From contig NC_023759.2 of assembly GCF_000499845.2 (NCBI RefSeq), positions 51,062,172-51,126,171 on the forward strand: a stretch of DNA of 64,000 nucleotides, given 5' to 3'. The notes beneath the pieces are model-generated. The model did not search any database. It was given only the letters and a program-made list of their open reading frames with translations, and was not told where the DNA came from. The translations under genes and the position numbers were made by a program. This DNA is from Phaseolus vulgaris. Its lineage: Eukaryota > Streptophyta > Magnoliopsida > Fabales > Fabaceae. Positions 59,401 to 64,000 of this stretch are shown piece after piece (the first letter of the stretch is position 1; every line of letters begins with the position of its first letter).

Positions 59401-62400
59401 AGCCCATTTACTGCCTTGGCTTGTAATGGGCATCAATGAAATGGAAGAGGACATTGCCCTGGGATTGCTGGAAACTTTTCATTCGATAGTGCTTCTGCAG
59501 TCTAGTATTAATGCCACGGAATATGCAGAGACTTTGATTTCCGTCGGTTGGTTCAGTTTTTCATATGAATGCCTGGGTTTGTTTACAGGGGATAGGATGA
59601 AAAATATAATATATTTGTTGCTAAGTTCACTCATGGATTCTCTACTAGGAAATTATTCTGGACAACCAATTAGAGAGGCCGTTTTACACCTGTCTCACGA
59701 TCCTATCGATTTACTCTTTTTGCTTGGTCAAAGGAGTACTAACAGTTTGGATTTGCCTTCTTGTCAATCTGCAGTTTTGCTGATTTTGTACACCAGTTCG
59801 CTATATGATGAAAGGTACTTACGTTGCCAAAATTCGTACTCCTGTTGCCCTGATTAGCAATTCATCGACAACTGTTTTCGCTGACAGTTTTCTGACTTTA
59901 ATTACCAGACTTGCAGATGAGAAGTTGATTTTAGCTTCTCTTGAACAATATATTCTTCTCAATAGGAGCGATTTTCATTGTCGGACCTCCGATAGTATGA
60001 ACGTGACACGACTGGTGAATCTTTACAGTTTATTAAGGGGTCTTGACAATACGAACCACCAAATTCACTACAGTGGAGAAGCGGAGGAGATAATATTCCA
60101 GCTCATAAACAATGATGAATGGGACTTACTTTCAGCAAGAATTCACACAGTATCATTGAAGTGGTTATTTCAACAAGATAACATAATCAACTCATTATGC
60201 CATCAGATTTTGAAATTTTGCAGAAGCTATAACTTAGAAGAGACTGACTTATTTCTCGGAAACAATAATCAAACTGTTAACGTCCAGACACTAGCAGAGT
60301 TAGTATCAACAGAGGATAACTACGGAGCTAGAATTTTCGTGTGCTTATTAGCACAGCTCTTGGAGGAAGAAAGGCATGAATGTGACGTAGTATGTGTTCT
60401 CAATGTCATGGCAACTATGGTCCATGTCTACCCAACTGCTTGTGAGCAATTATCTTTGCATGGAATGGCGACAACAATTAGGAGTTGGTTTTATTTGAGT
60501 AATTCCTTGTCGACAGCAACTTACATGTCCATCTTGATTTTGGTTTTTAACACTTTGAGTTCAGTGCATCCTGAAACACTGTCTGCTGATCAAAGTTGGG
60601 TTGCGGTAACTATGAAGGTTTGAGTTCATATTGCTCCCGTATAAATTTAATCATTATCATGATTAGACTCCCATTTTAGGTGGAAAAATACAGTGATCTG
60701 ATATTATAAAAATTCTATAACCGACCAACTATCCCTAAACATACTAGAAAACACAATGACTCAGTTAATGATTGTTCTCACACCACGTCCACTACTGCAG
60801 ATGATGGAGTATTCAATTCCATCCGAAAAGGTTGATATCTTAAGTGACGAAAGTCTCTTTGTTATTGGCATTCTTTCCTTAATTTTGCATCTTTCCACCA
60901 AGAAAACACTTGAAGAGACTTCAAAGGCCGTTCTTTTTAATACTTCTATAATCTCAATGGTCAACACCATAGTCTCTGCTGCTTCTTTGAAGGGACCTGC
61001 TTTGGTAGAACACGACGAGGGAACAAGCACCGGAGAAACTTTAATATTTGTGCTTCTGCTTCATTACTTCGCGGTTAAAAGGTAAGCCGTTCACATCAGT
61101 AACAAAAAAAAGAGAGTATATTTTATCTTCTTCACTTCTGGCAAATAAATTGTAGCATATTAAAGTAAGAAAATTATATTTTACACCCCTTAATTGTCTT
61201 TTCTAAATATTTAAAACAATGTGTTTTAAATCCTAAATCTTCTATTCTAGCTTGCATGCTATCCTACCAGGGTTTGTGGATTGGCAAAGCTTCCTTGTTT
61301 CATTGAAACCATCGGAGCCACTAGCCTTCATTGGCATCCGTTGCCATGACTTGTGCAGACTTCTGCATTTTGGTTCTCCTGTAATCAAGATTGCTGCTTC
61401 TTATAGTCTGTTAGAGTTATTTAACAGAATATCAGATCAAATAAACAGTAATCATGAAGAGTTGAGATGTACTGTTGGGTACTTAATGTCCATAAGGAGC
61501 ATATTGGAAGGGCTGGTTTTCTATAATGATCTGAGAGTGGCTACAAATTGTTGCTTCTGCCTGTCAATGATTCTGGGATGGGAAAATCTGACAAAAGAAA
61601 CAAAACTCTTGGAAGGGAGTAGCTGGTGTAGATTGATTATTGAGGAGATGACAGTATCTTTTGCAGCTCCTGCTTTAGCATCACAATCATTCATGAACAA
61701 ACAAAGCCCTCAAGTACTCATAGCTATAGCTGTGCTAAAACTGCGTAAAATCCCTCAGTGGATGAGATCTGTGTTTGATAGTTCAAGTATATCTGGCATA
61801 CTGGATAACCTTACTGCAAGTAACTTGAGTTCGGAGATTTTGGTTTTATTTCGAGAACTACTGAAATCTAACTTCTTAACTACAGAGCAAATTGCAACTA
61901 TAAATCAAATTCTCCAGGTAACTCCTTCCTTGTCTTCTATTAGGTTTCCACAGTTACTTTATGCTTTATCCGTGTTTGCACCATACATACCATTATTTCC
62001 TTGGATTTTGTAAAGCTCATACAATACAATTCTTTCATGCGTAGCGTATCCATTTTATAAGGTGATTCAGCAAAAGAATAATGTGAAAAGGTTCTTTTTA
62101 CACTCATTGGAATGTGTATACTTTCGTAGGGAGGAGAAGAGAGATAGGAAGGGTACAGAGAAAGAAATAAAGTTTAAAATGGGTATAGAAGTTAGAATGT
62201 GAAAAACTTAAGGTTATTTAAATTGTACATACCCGTAGTTATGCCATTCTGATATTTACAGGAATGCAGAAAGTGCATTTACACTAACAATGCTCAAGAG
62301 GGTCTCCCAAATGAGGCGATAAAAAAGGTCCTCACGGCATCGTATGATACGGGAGACATTTGTGAGTTTCTCATTGATTTAATGACTTCAGAGGCGTACA

Positions 62401-62495
62401 TAGATACGGTTTCCAGGGGATTTCATAAAAAGCTCTCAGAAGAAATAGAGATGTTTTACACTTGCTTGTCTGTAGATGATGGTGGTTGTACGTAG
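56475..62495 (+). CDS. PRD1: Meiotic double-strand-break protein PRD1 (PUTATIVE RECOMBINATION INITIATION DEFECT 1)
   Basis: Nine exons, 56475..56924, 57266..57378, 57472..57647, 58218..58529, 58851..59814, 59909..60617, 60801..61081, 61251..61917, 62262..62495. The total is 3906 nt, 1301 aa, close to the Arabidopsis protein. The start is the ATG at 56475; the in-frame triplet further up is TTG. Recognisable stretches: G-H-R-S-S-L-N-L and S-I-C-L-V-C-F-S-N-L in exon 1, S-E-E-I-R-G-E across exons 2-3, F-A-E-A-I-K-G-P-L-L-S in exon 4, and L-E-Q-Y-I-L-L-N in exon 6. PRD1, related to mouse MEI1, is needed for SPO11-dependent break formation at the start of meiotic recombination. It has no known catalytic motif; the protein reads as a long alpha-helical repeat scaffold. 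All junctions are GT-AG and in phase, so the gene looks functional. Confidence 0.94.
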
Positions 62496-62670
62496 CTTCA
62501 GTTTTTCATCTCATCCATGGTACATTTGAATTTGACAAAGATGGCATAACTACCTATGTTGGTTTCATACAGTCATGCTACCAGTATGTTTTATGTCAGT
62601 AAAGCAATGAGATCATTGTAAGTCCATTTTTTCCTTTCTGTCCTCAGGGTGAAGGGAAGAGTACACTTCT

Positions 62671-63345
62671 TCACAGCTTTTAAGACCAGTTTGAGTGTTA
62701 TTTGTCTTCATTAACTGTTACAGTTACTTTTCCTCCCCTTCCATTAATATGATGATATCTATCCAAATCTATTTTCATTTATGGGTGTTCATTGTCTATA
62801 TTTATGTAATAAACTGCATTGAATTAGTTTAGTTCCTACATATGCATTATTTTCCGTGTATGATAATTATTTATTGACAACGAAATTGATAAATACAGTT
62901 TTAAATTACTTATATCATTTTTCTCTTCAGGAATTGGTTCAGTTCAAGGATTTGACAAGAAACCGCAGCAGTTGTAATGGCTATATTTGCTTCTCTAAAA
63001 ATGGAGAGTGAGGTATGTCACAAGTTGTGTACGTGTATAAATGTTTGGTTCACAACTAGATGTAAATAACCAGTTTATCAAATATATTAAAATGAGGATT
63101 TTATGTTTAACTTAATCTTATAAAAGTTTATAAGATGATGTTTACATCTATTTGAAATATCCTAATTTTTAGTTGATGTGAAATCTTGAACACATTCTTA
63201 CGTATAAATTGTTGGTAGTCTTGAGTGTGAGGGGTGTAAGATAGACAATTCGAATGATTCTGAATCGATATAAGATCTCTAACAAAATCCTTAAATCTTT
63301 AATTGTTCGGCATGGACTGTGATGAGAATAAGAACCAAGTGGGTT
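62671..63345 (+). pseudogene. Scrambled SEC23 fragment (introns 11, 7, 8 and exon 8)
   Basis: 62671-62745 matches SEC23 intron 11 (about 47446-47512). 62746-63077 matches intron 7, exon 8 and the start of intron 8 (about 45690-46180 with gaps). 63301-63345 matches a later part of intron 8 (about 46186-46240). The exon 8 copy, at about 62932-63013, has a duplicated TTCAG-like insert and a lost base that break the frame. The order of pieces differs from the parent gene. It sits just after the PRD1 stop. Confidence 0.8.
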
Positions 63346-63689
63346 TATTTTTTTATTTTCAAAATTATAAAGTTGTATTCCTTAACTTTAAAAATTGTTA
63401 CATTGAATTTTAATTTTTATTATAATTATATTTCGCATAGTATCATATAATAAAACATTTGTTACTTTAATTTGTAATATTAATTTTTTAATTAAATTAA
63501 ATAAAAATTGAAAATATTAGTAAAGTAAAATAATAATAAATAAAACGAAAATACATGCTAGAAATTATGTGAAGGAACTTATGACTAATTTTATAAACTA
63601 TATCCTTCTACAAATTAAATTCTGCTTATTAAATACTTATGAAAGTATAAGGGATACTCTATTATGTATTAACTTATTCTCATTAATAT

Positions 63690-64000
63690 GTAGCTTTCTT
63701 TTTTTTATATTGGTAGTTAAAACTTTTTCTACAATATGTTTTCTTAGTACCCTAGATTGAATACTCATGCCATAGACAAGCTCTGCTCATTTTAATAATA
63801 AAAATAAACAAAAATATGAATCTAGTCAAATATTTAATAGATTTTTAAAAAATTAAGATCCTAATAAAATATTATGTAGATTTTATTTAAATTTAAAATA
63901 TCGATTAAATGGAAAAAAGAAAAAAAAATAAGCACTATTTTGTAGAAACAATTAGTATGAAATTTATCATAACAATATTACTATTTTGTGAAAAGAAATT
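63690..64000. repeat. Downstream flank of a third F-box copy, running off the right edge
   Basis: Matches 49110-49380 (same orientation) and the complement of 55310-55570, including TTAATAATAAAAATAAACAA and ATATGAATCTAGTCAAATAT. By position, a minus-strand F-box copy would be expected to start its 3' end a few dozen bases beyond the window. Confidence 0.75.

Overview
This is a window of plant nuclear DNA: AT-rich, with intron-split genes, and its proteins look legume-like. I would guess Phaseoleae (bean, cowpea or soybean relatives), from protein similarity as I remember it and from the repeat style. I read the exons by hand, using GT/GC-AG splice sites, reading-frame continuity and the known family sequences. 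Each joined coding sequence closed exactly in frame.

Layout, left to right. (1) Minus-strand block, 0.4-26 kb. It begins with the first two exons of a plastid S1-domain protein (SRRP1-like, running off the left edge). Next is a DEAH5/PRP22-type splicing helicase that lacks the usual N-terminal S1 domain (912 aa). Then come phytoene desaturase (PDS, 13 coding exons, 572 aa), DNA topoisomerase 3-beta (TOP3B, 15 exons, 862 aa) and a secreted single-exon phytocystatin whose upstream region carries a G-box and RY motifs. (2) Plus-strand block, 30-63 kb. It holds the phragmoplast kinesin KIN-12/PAKRP1 (16 exons, 1286 aa), a NYN-nuclease/C2H2 protein, COPII SEC23 (12 exons, 768 aa) and the meiotic double-strand-break factor PRD1 (9 exons, 1301 aa). 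(3) Embedded in this block is a F-box region built as a large inverted repeat: an intact copy on minus at 49.4-50.6 kb and a frameshifted copy on plus at 54.1-55.2 kb. The flank of a third copy enters at the right edge.

The most interesting region is 38.07-40.67 kb. A shortened inverted copy of the 5' part of TOP3B starts at the start codon and keeps exons 1, 2 and part of exon 5 with working-looking splice sites; exons 3 and 4 are deleted. It joins the NYN/C2H2 gene in frame. If spliced as in the parent, it would encode a 437-aa chimera with a TOP3B N-terminus. A second rearrangement left a scrambled SEC23 fragment after PRD1, beside the third F-box flank, so SEC23 and F-box sequence seem to have been duplicated together.

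The genes do not form a pathway. They are ordinary housekeeping or developmental genes (plastid RNA binding, splicing, carotenoids, DNA/RNA topology, protease inhibition, cytokinesis, secretion, meiosis). The novelty lies in the duplications and the possible chimera. I saw no tRNA or rRNA gene, CRISPR array or virus-derived gene.
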